From Rhizophagus clarus (Eukaryota > Glomeromycota > Glomeromycetes > Glomerales > Glomeraceae), in contig BLAL01000160.1 in assembly GCA_015698045.1 (NCBI GenBank), positions 186,001 to 250,000 of the forward strand: DNA of 64,000 bases, in the 5' to 3' direction. Shown piece by piece: positions 37,311 through 51,191 of this stretch. Below the pieces are notes generated by a model. It did no database searches. It worked only from the letters and a program-made list of their open reading frames with translations, and was not told the DNA's origin. A program made the position numbers and the translations under genes. Position 1 is the first letter of the stretch; each line of letters opens with the position of its first letter.

Positions 37311-39402
37311 TGAATTTTTGTATTCTATTGTCGATATCTTTGACAATTATTATATTTTGCAGCATAAAAGTTAGGAAATGATCAGGAATGTCATGTACCC
37401 GGGTAATTATTATAAAGGTCATATCCATGACACTAATAAGAATCCACTGTAAATATAGGCAAATTTTTTATATCAAGTCCGATTAAATTTGCTGATCAAC
37501 AATTCATAATTCTGGCCGAAATTTTGTTAATTCTGGCCAAGTTCGTAATTCCGGTCTAAATTTATTAAAAAAAAACTTTTTTTCAAAAAATCGATAGATT
37601 ATGCTTCGAATGAGAGATCTTGGACCCATGCAAGATACTACTTTAGGCATGCATTAGAAGAAATTTCCAGTGTATCTAAGTTCGAACTTCGAAGGCTTTT
37701 GAACAATGTTTTAAAGTGAAAGAATATTTAGTAACGGAAAATAAGTATAATCCCTGGATTAGAGAAATTTGAAAGTATCGATGGGTTTCCTTCCGGGAAT
37801 TAAAAAGATAGTTGATTATTAAGAATTTATTATGTAATTGTAATTTTTTTTCATGAGGACGCAGATTTATTTACGTTTTGACTAAAACATGAGTTCAAAA
37901 GATTAAACGAAGAATATGTAAAATATTTAATTACTCATCTACTACGGAGAACAGCCCATAACGCTATGGTCGTGTCATAGGCATGCTATTGCATGCTATT
38001 ACAAATACCTAATTTGGTATATCGTTATTCTTTTAATTAATTATCATGGTAAAAATAATAAATTTTGAATTTGTTTTTAAAAAAAAAATCTTTTTGATCT
38101 AAAAAAGTGATGGACTGATTCAATCTCAACCAATTATTTAAATTAATGATTTATTATTTTACTAAACGTTTATGTTTTAAGGAGTTTTTACGTTTAAAAA
38201 AAAAAAAAATGAAAATCATATGTTGATGCATTTTAATACCTATAATAAACATTTCCTAATTAGTTAAATAATGGTAAAATTTTCGATCCTCTTCCCCCCC
38301 CCCCCCCCTAATTATAATTTTCCGCAAAGAAGAGAGTTTACAGGAAGAAAGTTCAATTTTTCTTCTAAAAATCGATCGTAAAGAAATATTTAAACTCTTT
38401 TTAGCAATCTGCAATTAAAAAATTTCGTTCTAATTTACTAAAAATAAACAACGCAACCAGAAAGTTTTTTTACTGTAATCCTATCCTTTTATTAATAAAC
38501 ACAAGGTATTGTTATATACAGTATCTCGTTTACGTCTTTACGCTAATGTCCGTTTTAAATATATTTTTTTCTCTCGAAACACAATATTAAGCCACTAGAT
38601 AGTAATATAAAGAAATTTAGAAATCTGAAACAATTAACATTTTTCCTTTTTATTTTTTGTAAACCGTATTAAGAAATAACGATTAACGAAAAACTCCTTT
38701 TTTATTTAAAATGTAGATATATATTGAATACTTGTTTTTCTAAGAAGTAAATAAATACATGTGGGTCACTCGTTTCTAGTTTATTTGCTAAATACAGTTA
38801 ATATCTTAACCCTAATTCAAAAATATAACAATGATTAATGCAATATGTGTAATCAAGAATTCCAAATTCTGTCTTAAAACGTATAAAAAATTAATTGCTT
38901 GTGTTACATTATTTTTTATTTTCTTAACTAAAATTATTCATAAAAAAAGATCGGCCGAAAAAAAAATTTGTAAATCTTACCCGAATAACACATACAATAT
39001 ATTATTATATTATGTGACATCACTTAGTCCGAGTAAAAGAAATACCTAAATGATCTACCGGAACCTGTGCCTACGCCCTAAATATGCTTGTAATGGCCGT
39101 TACGCGATTTGGTCATCAAAGAAAAAAACTACTTATACTGCAAAACTGCAATTCTTTTCAAAAAATAAATTTATATTCCTTTCGCTTTCTTTATTTATAC
39201 TTTACTTTCTCTAACACTTTTCCTTATTCCCTTCAAACCGCTTTAGAACGAAGATTGTGTTAGTTACACAACCTTCTTTACATACCTTATAATAAATAAT
39301 TACCTTATGTTCTTTTTAATATAAAGTAATTGAATTATTCTTTATTTTGAAAATAACGCTCGCAAAATTCTTTGCTGCGGTATTTAATTTGGAAAAGGAA
39401 AA
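37311..39402. other. Intergenic stretch upstream of the giant DUF3712 gene
   Basis: About 2 kb of AT-rich DNA. It contains a run of 15 C at about 38294-38308, very unusual in this composition, and the duplicated decamer GCATGCTATT near 37980. A plus-strand frame at 38831-39049 gives 72 residues with one hydrophobic stretch but no other support. The part next to 39403 is the likely promoter and leader of the next gene. Confidence 0.45.
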
Positions 39403-42400
39403 AGTAAATAATTTATATTAAATTTCAATTCTTGAATTATCACTAATTCGCCTTTTTTTTTTTTATATTATTCTTGAAAATCATTAGTGAATAATTCAAA
39501 GGAATATTCAATAGATGTAAATGCGGAAGAAGAGTTACCTATTACTTCAAATAATTCTGATAGATCCTCTCGAGAATCTCAAATTCAAAAAACCGATAAT
39601 ACTAATAAGTCCTTTTTTGCTAAAATAAAATCATGGTATGAACCGACATACGTAAAATCATTAGACGCTCCTGAAAACGAGAAACCTAAATTACGTTATT
39701 TCAATGGCCGATTATCAAGACGAAAATTTATTTTTTTCCATATATTAATAATATCATTTCTCTTTACAATAATATTTGCTCCAATTGCTTATTATTTAAT
39801 AATACCAGCATTTGTTAGATTTAAAGTACAACATGTTGATTTAAATGATATATCAATTGATCATATGGACGTTTTAGAATGGAAACCTAATGGACTAAGA
39901 TTTTCTTGGAAAGCTACTTTACCAAAACAATTTTTTCTTCCTTTAAAAACAAAATTAGCCCCTTTAAATTTAACAATTCATGACGCTAAATCAAATAGTT
40001 TGTTAGTGATCGGTATACCCGAAATGGAAGTTAATCTAGGAGAACCTATTGTACTTGATTTTGAAGGCGATATTTCATTTACGGAAACTGAAGGATTAAA
40101 AAATTTTTTAGGTGAAATTTCTCAACCTAATGGTATAAAAGATACTTCAATTTCTGCTGATACTCAAATTACTGTAAATATGTGGGGTATAACTTGGTAT
40201 AAAAATTTAAGTGTTACACGTACTATTCCTATACCAAAATTGGATGGTAATTTACTTGACCTTTGGAACACAATGCCCAAATTTTTAATTGCCAAAGATA
40301 GTAAGTATTTGCGATTTTTAGTTTATCATTTGACTTAACTAGTAATTAAACTAATCGTGACGTAATATAGTGCAAAGCATGACGTTTAATCAACATCCAA
40401 GTGACACTGTCATCAACATTGGAGGTGTTAATGAGACTAACGTAAATAAACCACTTGTAATTGATGGAGTCAGTTATTGGCAAATTCTTCCTGGCGTAAG
40501 TTAACCTTTTTGTTTTTTTTATTACGTAAAAACTTGACTGCACATTTTTTATGTACTTGTGGCACAAATACTAACTGCGCTTAACTCTTCTTAGTTTCCA
40601 CCAATTAGTTTACAATCATTTGATATCACGTTTTCAAATGAAGGACCAAATCTTTCATTAAAAGCGTTAATGATAAATCCAACAGTTCTCTCAATACCAT
40701 TACCTGATACAACTCTTGGTTTACAATTAGAGAATTCATATTTGGCAACAGCAAGTGTTAATGGATTCAATTTAACGAGAGGATTAAATAATCTTGACTT
40801 GAATTTACAATTAACTTTCGACCCAAGTAGAATTGTAAGTCCAAATCAATTAAGTAATTCAATATCTCAAGCGGCAGGAAAATTACTTGGGACAGATCAA
40901 TCAAATGATCAATTAAGATTTAATGTTATTGGACCAGTTCAACTTAAAGGAGTTGATTTTATTGGAAATGTAACAGAAGAAATGTCTTTAACATTACCAA
41001 TAAATGAAATTATTAAAAATACCAATGTTATGTTATTAAAAAATTTATTTGATGTTACAGGAATTGAAAGTTTGTTACATACGGTACATTTTAATGTTGA
41101 TATACAACAAGATAGAATAGTTATTCCTGTTGATATTTCATTACCAAGTTTTCTTCCTTTACCACCAAGTTTAGATTTTAGATATAATACATCACTTGGA
41201 ATATTTAAAGGAGATCAAAATGCTCTTACAGTTAGTTTAGGTGAAATTTCAATGACAAATAATCAAACCTTAAACATTGCAACTACGGCAACAATATTCC
41301 CGAATAATACTTATGAGGCGGCTGCTGCATTAGCTTCAATTGCTAATCCTTCATTGGCTGGTAATATTTCTAGTGCGGATATAAAGAATTTTTCAATTTT
41401 AAATGAAACAGGCGGAACTTTTCCTTGGGTTAGTGAATTATTCGGTAACCTTTCTCTTAATATTCCGATTCCTGGATTTAACACAACCACAATAATTGAC
41501 ATGGTAACTCAAAATGGTACAAGTATTCCAGCAGAAATGCTTGGAACGAGATTGACTCAACGAAGTGATGTAGCTGGATTCGATGTCAATTCAACAGTAG
41601 CTATTAAATATCCACCATTCCTTCCTATTATAACTCTTGGTACTGGATATGTAGAATCAACCGTTTATACTGATGATGTATTATTAGCTACCGCTATATT
41701 ACCTAATGGAATATTTTATACCGCTGGAGAGAATTCGACTAATGTTGTTGCTTCTGCTATATTGAATAAAGATGATAGATTAAAATCGATTATTTCACAA
41801 TTAGTTATGAGTGTTATAGGCACGGAAGATAACGTTAAAATGCCAATTATTGGTATCAGTGGACTTAAGCTAGGTGTAAGTCAGACTTTTAATTTTGTTA
41901 CATTTAGCGAAATTTTAGTACCTATCGATTTGTCGACATTAAAACCAGCAATGAAAACGACTGTACAAACAATTTCACAATCAATTCAAAAACAAGTTGG
42001 ACTATTAGCATTAACAGGAGTTGATTTTGCCATCATCTCATCAAATTCATTATCAATTGGTATTCAATCTATGCTTAATAATCCAATGAATATGATAGCC
42101 GATATTGGATCAGTATCGTTTACGACAACATTATTTTATGGTGAATTGGCTAATATAACTCTATCACCTATTCATTTAGATGTAGGAAGAAGTCCATTTA
42201 ATTTACAAATGAGCATTAATATTGTTGATGGTCAAAATGGAATGTCAGATAACATTGTACAATTATTTAATGATTTAACCAGTACTAAAGGTGATTTTAG
42301 ATCAATCATCGGAATCAAAAACTTTATTATTGCTCCTCCTCCTGCCACTACTCAAGGTGGTAACGTTAACGCTACATTAGCTACTATTGATCAATTTTCC

Positions 42401-45400
42401 GAAGCACAAATTACGATTCCTTCTTCATTGGTTCCACCCGATAACTTAAGATCCATTAATGTAATTGATATGATCAAAAATCCAAAGAACGGTATTATAG
42501 ATATATCCGGAATATTACCAACACCAGAAACAACTTTTACTCTTCCTACGATCAATAGTGTTTCAGTCGAAACAAAAGAAAATGCTCAATTAGTAGTTGG
42601 ATCAACATTCGGTTACGTTAACCCATTACCTATTAGTGCAAAAGTTCCTTATTTTGGTGCTACCATTATATTAGATGAAAATAGTGTTATCACATTTGGT
42701 ATTATACGAATTGATTTGGAAAGAAATCAAGGAAATATGGATATTTCTTTAGCCATGGAATTTTATAATACTGATGGAGCTAAATCTGCAATTGATACAT
42801 TCTTTAAGAATATTTTAAATGGAGAAATTAAACAAAAAATTGAAATAAGCGGAATATATTTTGGAGGACCGAATGAAAATACAAATGATTTATTAAAATC
42901 ACTCGTACTTCCATTACCAACAGATTTAATAGATATTAATACAATTAAGAATAAAGTAATTGAACTATCACCAATCAAATTACCACTTAGTTTAGATCAA
43001 TTATTATCATCTCAATTCATGCCACAATTAAAATCTGTTGACATTACTACTTCTCCTAATAGAGTGTTATCCTTAAAAATTGGTGCTCAATTGAATGTAC
43101 CATTCGCTGTTACTGCTAATATTGGTTACGTTGGTGTTAAAGGAATTACATTAGATGGTAAACAATTTACTTCGGTTGATATAACTGGAATTCAAACAGG
43201 AGGTGCTGGAATTAATTTTGTTTCACTTGGAATTCAATTATCATTTAGTGATGAATCATCTATTCCACAATCCGTTAAAAGTATTTATGATTCTTTAATT
43301 AATGGTAATTTTATTTCAACAAAAGGAGGAGTTAGTGGAGTTACACTTGGAGTATCAGCGGATGATTCCATTCATACATTTGAACAAATTTCTCTTTCAA
43401 CAGAAATTGGAAACTTAATTACAGGACAATTAAACCTAAATGGAATAATAGATTCAATTTTAACAAACGTTGGTAGTAGTAATAATTTAATAACAGCGGG
43501 TCAAGGTTCTATTTCAATTAATATTCCAAATTTAGCTCAAATAGTTATAGGACAATTAGGAATTAAATTCTTACCAGGTCAAATGATCGAAGTTAAAGTG
43601 GTATCAACTATTACTTTATCATTCACATTAACAATGAATATTGGATTTGCTAGCGTAGGAATATTTTTGGATGATTTATCTGCTTTCGATATACGAATAG
43701 CTTCTGCAAGTCAAGGACAAGTTGTTTCAATAGCTTCTTCAATAAAAATCAATGATTCTGATGAATTAGCCGATAAACTTGGTGGATTGGCCAAAAATTT
43801 CTTTGATAATGCTCCATTAACAGGAAATTTAGCGATTAGACAACCTTTTATTGGTGCTACAAATAATGATCTTATTAGAGCATTTTCATTAATTTCTATA
43901 GAATTACCATTAGATAAATTAGTCTCACCTTTAATTAAAAATTTACCAAAATCAATCGATCCAATAACTTTAATAGATCAAATCGGTTTCAGATTGAATG
44001 GATTAGGAATTGAAACAGCTGCTCAACATAAAATGTTGGCGAATGTTCAAGCATCATTTAATAATAATTTCCCAGTTACAATTGATATTGGATTTGTTGA
44101 ATTATCATTAGGATTAGATTTAGTTAATTTCGTTGACGCAAGTTTGTCTAATTTATCGATCGGTTCTGGTGCTAATAATGGACTTTCTATAACATCAAGT
44201 TTAGAATTTCAACCATCTGATGATCAAGTTCAAAATAAGATTGCTTCATTTGTTAACTCTTTACAACAAAATGGTTTAGGAAGAACGAGTGAATTATTTA
44301 GTGTTAGTGGAATCAAAATTGGACCTTCACCTAATGATTTTATTAAATCTTTTCAAAAAGTTATCGTAGGAATTCCAAGTTCTTTGATACTTAATCAAGT
44401 AGTTGTTGAAAAATTATTAGAAATGGCAGGACTTTCTTTAGCCGATTTAACAATTGAAGGAATGTTAAATAGATTAAGTATTGGTAATGTTGCAGTTGAA
44501 ATGGATCCAAATGGTCAAGAATTAGCTGTTAAAGGAAGTGTAGGAATTAGTAATATTTCGCTCCCTATAAATGTTAATATGGGGATACTTGAATTATCAG
44601 TCGCATTAAATGCATCACCACTTGCAAGAGTAATTTTACCGGATATTAAAGTAACTTCTTCTAATAATGTTATTTCAACGGATTTTACCGTCGCATTAAT
44701 TTTCCAAGATTCAGATGGATTAGAAAATGAAGTAGCCGCATTAGCTCAATCATTAATTGAAGGAAATAATGGTACCATCATTCCAGGAAATGCAAATATT
44801 AATGGATTATTATTCGGCAGTTCGAATTCTGATAACGATATTATAAATACTTTTAGTAAAGTATTAATTTCAATTCCATTAAATCCAATATTACAACCTA
44901 TTGAAGCAATGATCACAAATATAATTAATGGATTCATTTCTGGTACTGGAGCCGTTAAACTTACATTAGATGATGTAAGTGTCGGAATCAAGAATTCAAA
45001 TACTTTAACTACTGACATCGCAGCAGATTTAACTGGATTACCTCAAATATCTCTTAATATTCCATTCGCTAGTGTAGATGTTTCAATTAATGGTGCACTT
45101 TTCGTATCAACTGTTATTAATGGAATGAAATTTGAAGGTAGTCGATTCACCACTTCAGTTGAATTAGGATTTCAAGATAATAAACAACTTGCCAATCAAT
45201 TAGCCGTAATTGTATCTGACTTAGTATTTAGAAGATTAACATATGCAGTATCATTACCGGTTGGAATAAATAATTTAGTATTTGGACCTTCCCCACAAAA
45301 AACATTTGGTTTAACAAGAAAAATCTCAGTAGGAATGGATGTAGGAAAATTCATTAATGAATTCTCAGATTTTAATCAAAAGAATAATTTAATTACTATA

Positions 45401-46780
45401 GAAAATATTCAATCACAACTTACTCAACAAGGTATTGAAGCTACAGTTACTTCTCCTGCTGTTCCTAATTTACCTTTGAACCTTAATATTCCTTCATTGT
45501 CAGCTCAAGTATTTTTCAATGGTGTGTCCGGTAGTATATCTACAGCTGCAATTAAACCAAATGTTCAAAAAGGACAACCTAAATGGGAATTTGGTCTTAC
45601 AATAATTGTTGATAATGGTCCAATGTCTCAAGCTCTTGAAACAGCTGTTCCTAATCTACTTGCGTTTAAATCATATACTGATGGTGCTTCCCTTGGTGGT
45701 GTAGTTCTTTGTACATCGGATGATTGTTTAAAACCTCCAGATAATTCATTTAAAATATTTAATGAAATTAATTTCTTACCCCCACCATTATTCTTATTTA
45801 ATCCAATTCACGTAGAATTAACTAAAATACTTCCAACAATTACACTTAATACCTTATTTACAAATACTGGACCACTTCATGTTGATATTGGTAATTTCGT
45901 ATTATCATTACAAGGTGGTGGTACATCAATATTTGAAGTATCATCTTCTCAACCTGTTATAATACAAAATGATTTAGAAAATGCTGGTAACAATGTTATA
46001 CCAGTAGAAGCGAAATTGACTTTAGATCCATTACAAATACCTAAATTATTATTAGATTTAGCTGATTTAGAAAACGAATTTGCTATCGTTTTACAAGTTA
46101 GTAGGAATGATGGACCAATTGGATGGTTAAATGATCTATTGAAAAATTTACCACAAACCGTTATAAAAAATCTTTTCCCTATCTTACAGGGACTAATAAA
46201 AAACATTAGTGTAGGCATCGATTTAAATAATAATAATAGTACTATTCCTATTAATAATGGCACTGCTCCTATTAATGGTACTACACCTATTAATGGTACT
46301 ACTCCCGTTGATGGTACTGCTCCCGTCAATGGAACTACTCCTATTGGTGATGGCAAAACTCCTCCACCTGCTGGTGATGGTAAAACTCCTCCAGCTGCGG
46401 GTGATGGTAATACTCCTCCAGCTGCGGGTGATGGCAAAACTCCTCCAGCTGCTGGTGACGGCAAAGCTCCTGATAACGGTACTCCTAAAGCTCCTCCAGT
46501 AGATCCCAAACAACCTGCCAAAGAACCAAACCAACCAGCTGAAGGACCTAAAGATCCTGCAGCTAAAGATCCTCCAGCTAAAGATCCTCAACAAGGAGAT
46601 CAACCAAAACAACCTGATAATAACGGTGATAATGGTAATAATGAAAGTATAGGAGGCAAAATTTTAGATACTATCACCAAACCATTCAGGCCTTCTTTAA
46701 CAGCTGAAACAAGTGATAATATTAATATAGAAAATCCCAAAGCTATATATAGTTGGACTATTACATCTCCTTCTAATTAG
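39403..46780 (+). CDS. Giant DUF3712 (Tag1-like) type II membrane protein, about 2,374 aa
   Basis: Exons 39488-40300, 40371-40495 and 40595-46780 are in frame. The reading frame has no ATG near its 5' end, but an intron from 39404 (GTAAAT) to 39487 (TTAG) would join A at 39403 to TG at 39488 and make the start codon. The cytosolic N-terminus (1-79) ends in RRK, followed by one membrane segment (about 81-106). The rest is a huge lumenal part: repeated beta-rich units of about 180-200 residues, each with a DITG/GISG-type GxxxGxS-D-x4-F motif and a conserved IPL or ISVE strand, as in fungal DUF3712 proteins. The end is low-complexity, with NGTTP repeats (about 2197-2225) and GDGKTPPAA repeats (about 2230-2270), then Pro/Lys/Asp-rich sequence; no second membrane segment is seen. 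Yeast Tag1 (DUF3712) sits in the vacuole membrane and helps end autophagy. Several N-x-S/T sites fit lumenal glycosylation. Function here is inferred from family only. Confidence 0.85.
46244..46470 (+). repeat. In-frame coding minisatellites near the end of the DUF3712 gene
   Basis: Two neighbouring tandem arrays lie in the last exon. The first has about six 18-bp units coding variants of INGTTP. The second has about five 27-bp units coding GDGKTPPAA. Both keep the frame, and both create long open frames on the other strand that are not genes. Such arrays change copy number easily and are common in fungal cell-surface proteins. Confidence 0.8.
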
Positions 46781-47121
46781 TTTAGTTTAGTGTAATTTTT
46801 TATCTTTTGATTTTTTAAAAAAAATTTTTTTGTTTTAATAATTAATAATTCTAATAATTAATAATCAATTTGTATCAATAGAGAAAAAAAAACAATTTTT
46901 TTATTTCTTTTCACTTTTCTTTGTATCATTAGAAAAAAAAACATTTTTTTCTTTATTTAAAAAAGTAAATATTAACAAAAATAAAAATACAGTATATTTT
47001 CTATTTAAAGAACAATTTTTTTTCTTAATAATAATTCCGTGTAAAAAAATGATAAATTTTAATATAATAATTTAAAATACATAATAATTTCGTTATATAT
47101 TAATCAGTGTTTTTCTAGCCA

Positions 47122-47160
<39 letters not shown>

Positions 47161-47831
47161 CTTTCCGATGGAAAATTCTATTAAGCTTAAAATAAAAAAA
47201 AAGAAAGAATACTTTTGATTTAACGATCAATTTAATCATTCGGGTGATCAGGCGATCATCAGTTCACTTAAAAAACAAGTTTTGAACAAGATCACATTAA
47301 AGGATAAGAATTATGCATTCTTAATTTTTGAATAAAGGTATATAGTAAACGTAACGTAACGATTTAAATAAATACCTATAAACATGCAATATTTCTTTGG
47401 CAATAACTTTTGTGCAAATGAAAATTAAGACGCGATCTTTTGATGACGAAATATCAAGTGTTAATTTAATGAACACCTAATTGGGCTCTTTTAAGTCATT
47501 ACTGTTTATGTAACAGATTATTCCGTGAAACATAGTATATTAAATATTAATAATGAGATGACACGTGAAGAATGAAATGTAGTATGCAAATGATTATATT
47601 AATTGGCTTTGAAACGTGAATCGTTTTATTTGTTAAAGCCTAGACTTTTTGTGTTTCTAACAATGAAAGTAAATCATACGACTTTTATATGATTATACTT
47701 TATATAGCATACAGTATATTACTATTATCATTTTCTATAAAAAGATCATTTTTCCCACATATAATAACTATGATTTTATGACGATAGATATTTATTAGAT
47801 ATTTGCGACATCTTAATTCTATCTTATTTCT

Positions 47832-48260
47832 ATTTTAGGTGGTCAGTATGCTAAGCCGAGTACTAACCCTTCAAATCTTTATTGATTTTTGAAATCTTAA
47901 AATTTTTTATCATTTTTTTTTTTTTTTTAGAACTTTTAGGAAATATTTATTTGCAGAATATCGAATATTGCTATTAATATTATTACTTATTATTGACAGT
48001 GATGGCTCGCAGTATACAATAGAATACAATAGGATAATGGATATTTACATCATCTCAATTCCATTTTAGGTGGTCTGTATGCTAAGCCAAGTACTAACCA
48101 TATTCAAATCTTTATTTGAGTTTAAAATTTTTGTCATCTTATTTTAAGAGATTTTTTTTAATTTTTTTTTTTAGCAATTGATAACGTTTTGCAGAATATT
48201 ACTATTAATATCATTACTTTGCTAACGCGCATATAATATAAGTGATAGCTCGCGATGTAA
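47832..48260. repeat. Diverged tandem duplication, unit about 230 bp
   Basis: TTTTAGGTGGTCAGTATGCTAAGC (about 47832) and its variant at 48064 open two units that share CAAATCTTTATT, a T run, GCAGAATAT, ATTGCTATTAATATnATTACTT and GTGATnGCTCGC in the same order. Each unit is AT-rich and has no open frame. Confidence 0.75.
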
Positions 48261-48805
48261 CACTTTATCTCATCATGTGACATTTAACACCAATAAAAAC
48301 CCCTTTTTATATTGATTCAAATTCTCACTTAAAGTGTGAGACAACAGACTACGCTGTACTATTGAAAGATAACTAACTGTACTGTTAAAAAATCTGTGAA
48401 AATCTTGTGGAATCTTTGATAAAATGTTTTACAGTTAAACATGGATATCGAAACCCTTGCGAAAGTTTCTGGTTTTGGTATATATGTACAGTACTTCCGA
48501 TATTGACAACCCAATTAAAATTGCTTATGTAACTGTGCCATACGTCATATCAGCGAATCACATGCTCAACCACCGTAATTGCGCATTTACTGTGGGATTT
48601 TAATGTTGGAAATCATTTTAGTAATGAACAAACAATCAGAAATAACTTTATTCCAAGATTTACTGCAAGGAAAATTAATAATAAATTTCGGACATACGGT
48701 ATTTCGGTTTCGGGACGGGATTCCTGAATCGGAAAAATAAAAGCATTTCCGAGACTCAGTTCCGTATATACCGAAACCATAAAAGTTTCGGGAGTTCTCT
48801 TAAAA

Positions 48806-49745
48806 GTTTATCCAAGAGGACGAATAAATAACAAAGAACGAATTATGAACAACAAATATTTACACTACTATTAATCTATGTATTCAGTATCATTCATGTA
48901 TTATGAGAATCAAACAATTCGGCTTCCGGTTCAATACTTCAAGTATTTAGATTTGATCTGCTTAAACGTTTAAAATAAATATTTACTTTTTATTTACCTT
49001 TATTTATAAACTCTCTTATTGTAATAAATTTGATATATGCATCTAATTATTTATTTCCAGTATTTTTTTTATTTACATCATTCTAATTATACACATATTT
49101 TCTGAATTTAGGAAAAAGTCTCGTAACGAACTTTCTTTTTTTTTTTTTATTTTTTTTATTTCGGATTATTCAGATTAATTGTATATTTAGTAAACTAAAT
49201 CGCGCTTTAAAACAACGCGCTTAAAATAAAGACCTAAATGAATATACTTTTTTAGACTTACCGTATCTTGCATATATCATTTTTTTTTTTAAAAAAAAAA
49301 AACAAAGAAAAAAAAGGTTTATCCAAGAGAACGAATAATAAAGAATGAACAATGAACGACATGAATGATAAATACTATTCAGCGCCATTCATGTATTATA
49401 CAGTTCGGCTTCCGGTTCAATACTTCGAGTGTATTGAATCATGGAATAGGGTTAGATTTAGTTAGACCGATCTTATTGAATATTTAAATAAATATATAAA
49501 CTTTATTTATAAACTCATTATTTCCAATCAAAAAAATTATTTATTTACAATTTTTTATTTAAAGCATTCTAATTATATATATTTTTTGAATTTAGAAAGA
49601 GTCGCAACGAACTTATTTTTTTTTAAAATAATAATATATTTTAACGCGATTTAAAGCGAACGCGCTTAAATAAAGTCCTAAAAGAATCTATTTATGATTG
49701 AACTTACCGAATCTTGCATGAATCATTTTTTTTTTTTAAAAAGAA
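48806..49745. repeat. Diverged tandem duplication, unit about 480-510 bp
   Basis: Two neighbouring copies (about 48806-49305 and 49318-49745) share these blocks in order: TATCCAAGAG(A/G)ACGAATAA, CATTCATGTATTAT, TTCGGCTTCCGGTTCAATACTTC, TTTATTTATAAACTC, CATTCTAATTATA, GTCnCGTAACGAACTT-like, CGCGCTTAAA, ACTTACCG(T/A)ATCTTGCAT, then a T run. No coding potential is seen. Confidence 0.8.
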
Positions 49746-50394
49746 AAAGAATAATATCTTAAATAACACACCCCTCCGCCAATTACGCCCGCATCTTTGC
49801 TTGTGTTCATGTTTCATTGAAGTAACCTATAATTAAATTCTTATTATACTTATTATTATAAGGAGATTTCATAATAATCCACATTTCTACATTGAACAAA
49901 TGATTTACTTATCTTTCGAATTAAAAATTTAATAAACTAAATAGTAAAAATGCCAAGATTCAATTCGATTTAAAGGAGTTTTTGACTTCTTATTTTATGA
50001 TGATCCGAACAATTCTCGTATGATTTTTATTAACAAGGATTGCCAAGAATGACAAATCCAAATTGATTATGCACAACGGTTATTACTCTTCCAATGAAAT
50101 TTTTGTGAGCTATTCCTAACTCCGAAACATGTTACATTTGCGATACAAACAATAATATATAAAATTTTCTTACAAGAAGAGAGGAGGAGATTTACGTACA
50201 CAAGAACAATGTTTATTTTATATAAAGAAAGTTTTTACCAAATATATATATATATTGTATTATGTATGTATATTCTAATTTTTTTTTTTTTTATATTATT
50301 AGTATTACATCCCAAGGAAAATATTTTATGTATATTTTAATTATATTTACATGTAAATTAAACATCATTTTATAGAAGGTATGTTAATGAATAA

Positions 50395-51150
50395 TTAATA
50401 ATATCCCACTCCAGTCCAAGTATTTGTTCTAAGAACTTTATGATAAAGAAAGGAAAAAAAAAATTAGTCATGTGATCCTTAAGAATAACGGTGAGTAACG
50501 TGCTATATTTTTTTACTTACGATTTGGTTTTATTATTATGTCTTTTTCAATTTTGTTAGGTCTATTAATATCATAGTAATGTTTTTCATTTATTTTTTCT
50601 TCAACGACAGTAATTTCCATCTCATATTTCTCTTGTTTATTTATTTCATTTTTTATGGATGTAGGTAATGGAGGTAGTGGAGGTATATCATCATTATTAT
50701 CTATGATAATATAATATAATATAAAATGCAAATTAATTAAAATATTTGTAATAATAATAAAAAAATCGTAAATGAGATTTTTACCTAAAAATGATTCCGG
50801 TTCTGCATAATAAAATGTACTGCCTTGATATTGTCTTCTTAAAGATTCGGCATAAGTAGGAGTTTTTCGTAAATGATGTTTTGGTTCATCTAAATAAAAT
50901 TAACAAAGGATATCCAATGATAAATAATGTTGTTGGACACTTTTGATGTACGTATAAGGATAAAAAAAAAAAATATATCGTGATGTAATAATTACCCGAA
51001 TTTCCTAAACTGTTGATGGAAATTCTTGAAATGTTTCGACTTCGACTGGCTAAACTACTTTCTTCACTTTGTTGTTTGGAACTAGACAAAGCTTGAAACA
51101 ATGTCAATTATCGTAATATAATTAGTTAGTATAGATAAATGATGATGATG

Positions 51151-51191
<41 letters not shown>

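Larger units (their letters stand above)
46781..50394. other. Gene-free stretch with two internal tandem duplications
   Basis: No gene is recognised in 3.6 kb. It starts with the 3' flank of the DUF3712 gene and has a TA dinucleotide tract at about 47125-47158. Two separate, diverged tandem duplications (near 47.8-48.3 kb and 48.8-49.75 kb) are listed on their own. Between them, at 48690-48795, words such as TTTCGGTTTCGGG and TATACCGAAACC form a weak inverted repeat. The end next to 50395 is the 3' flank of the kinase-like gene. Confidence 0.5.

Noticed and set aside
38831-39049. 72-codon plus-strand frame with one hydrophobic stretch, possible small secreted protein
   Set aside because: No signal-peptide cleavage pattern, no cysteine framework, no neighbouring exon, and the frame is AT-driven.
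41311-46612. Antisense open frames of 63-190 codons within the DUF3712 gene
   Set aside because: They are shadows of the long sense exon; the largest ones sit over the coding minisatellites.
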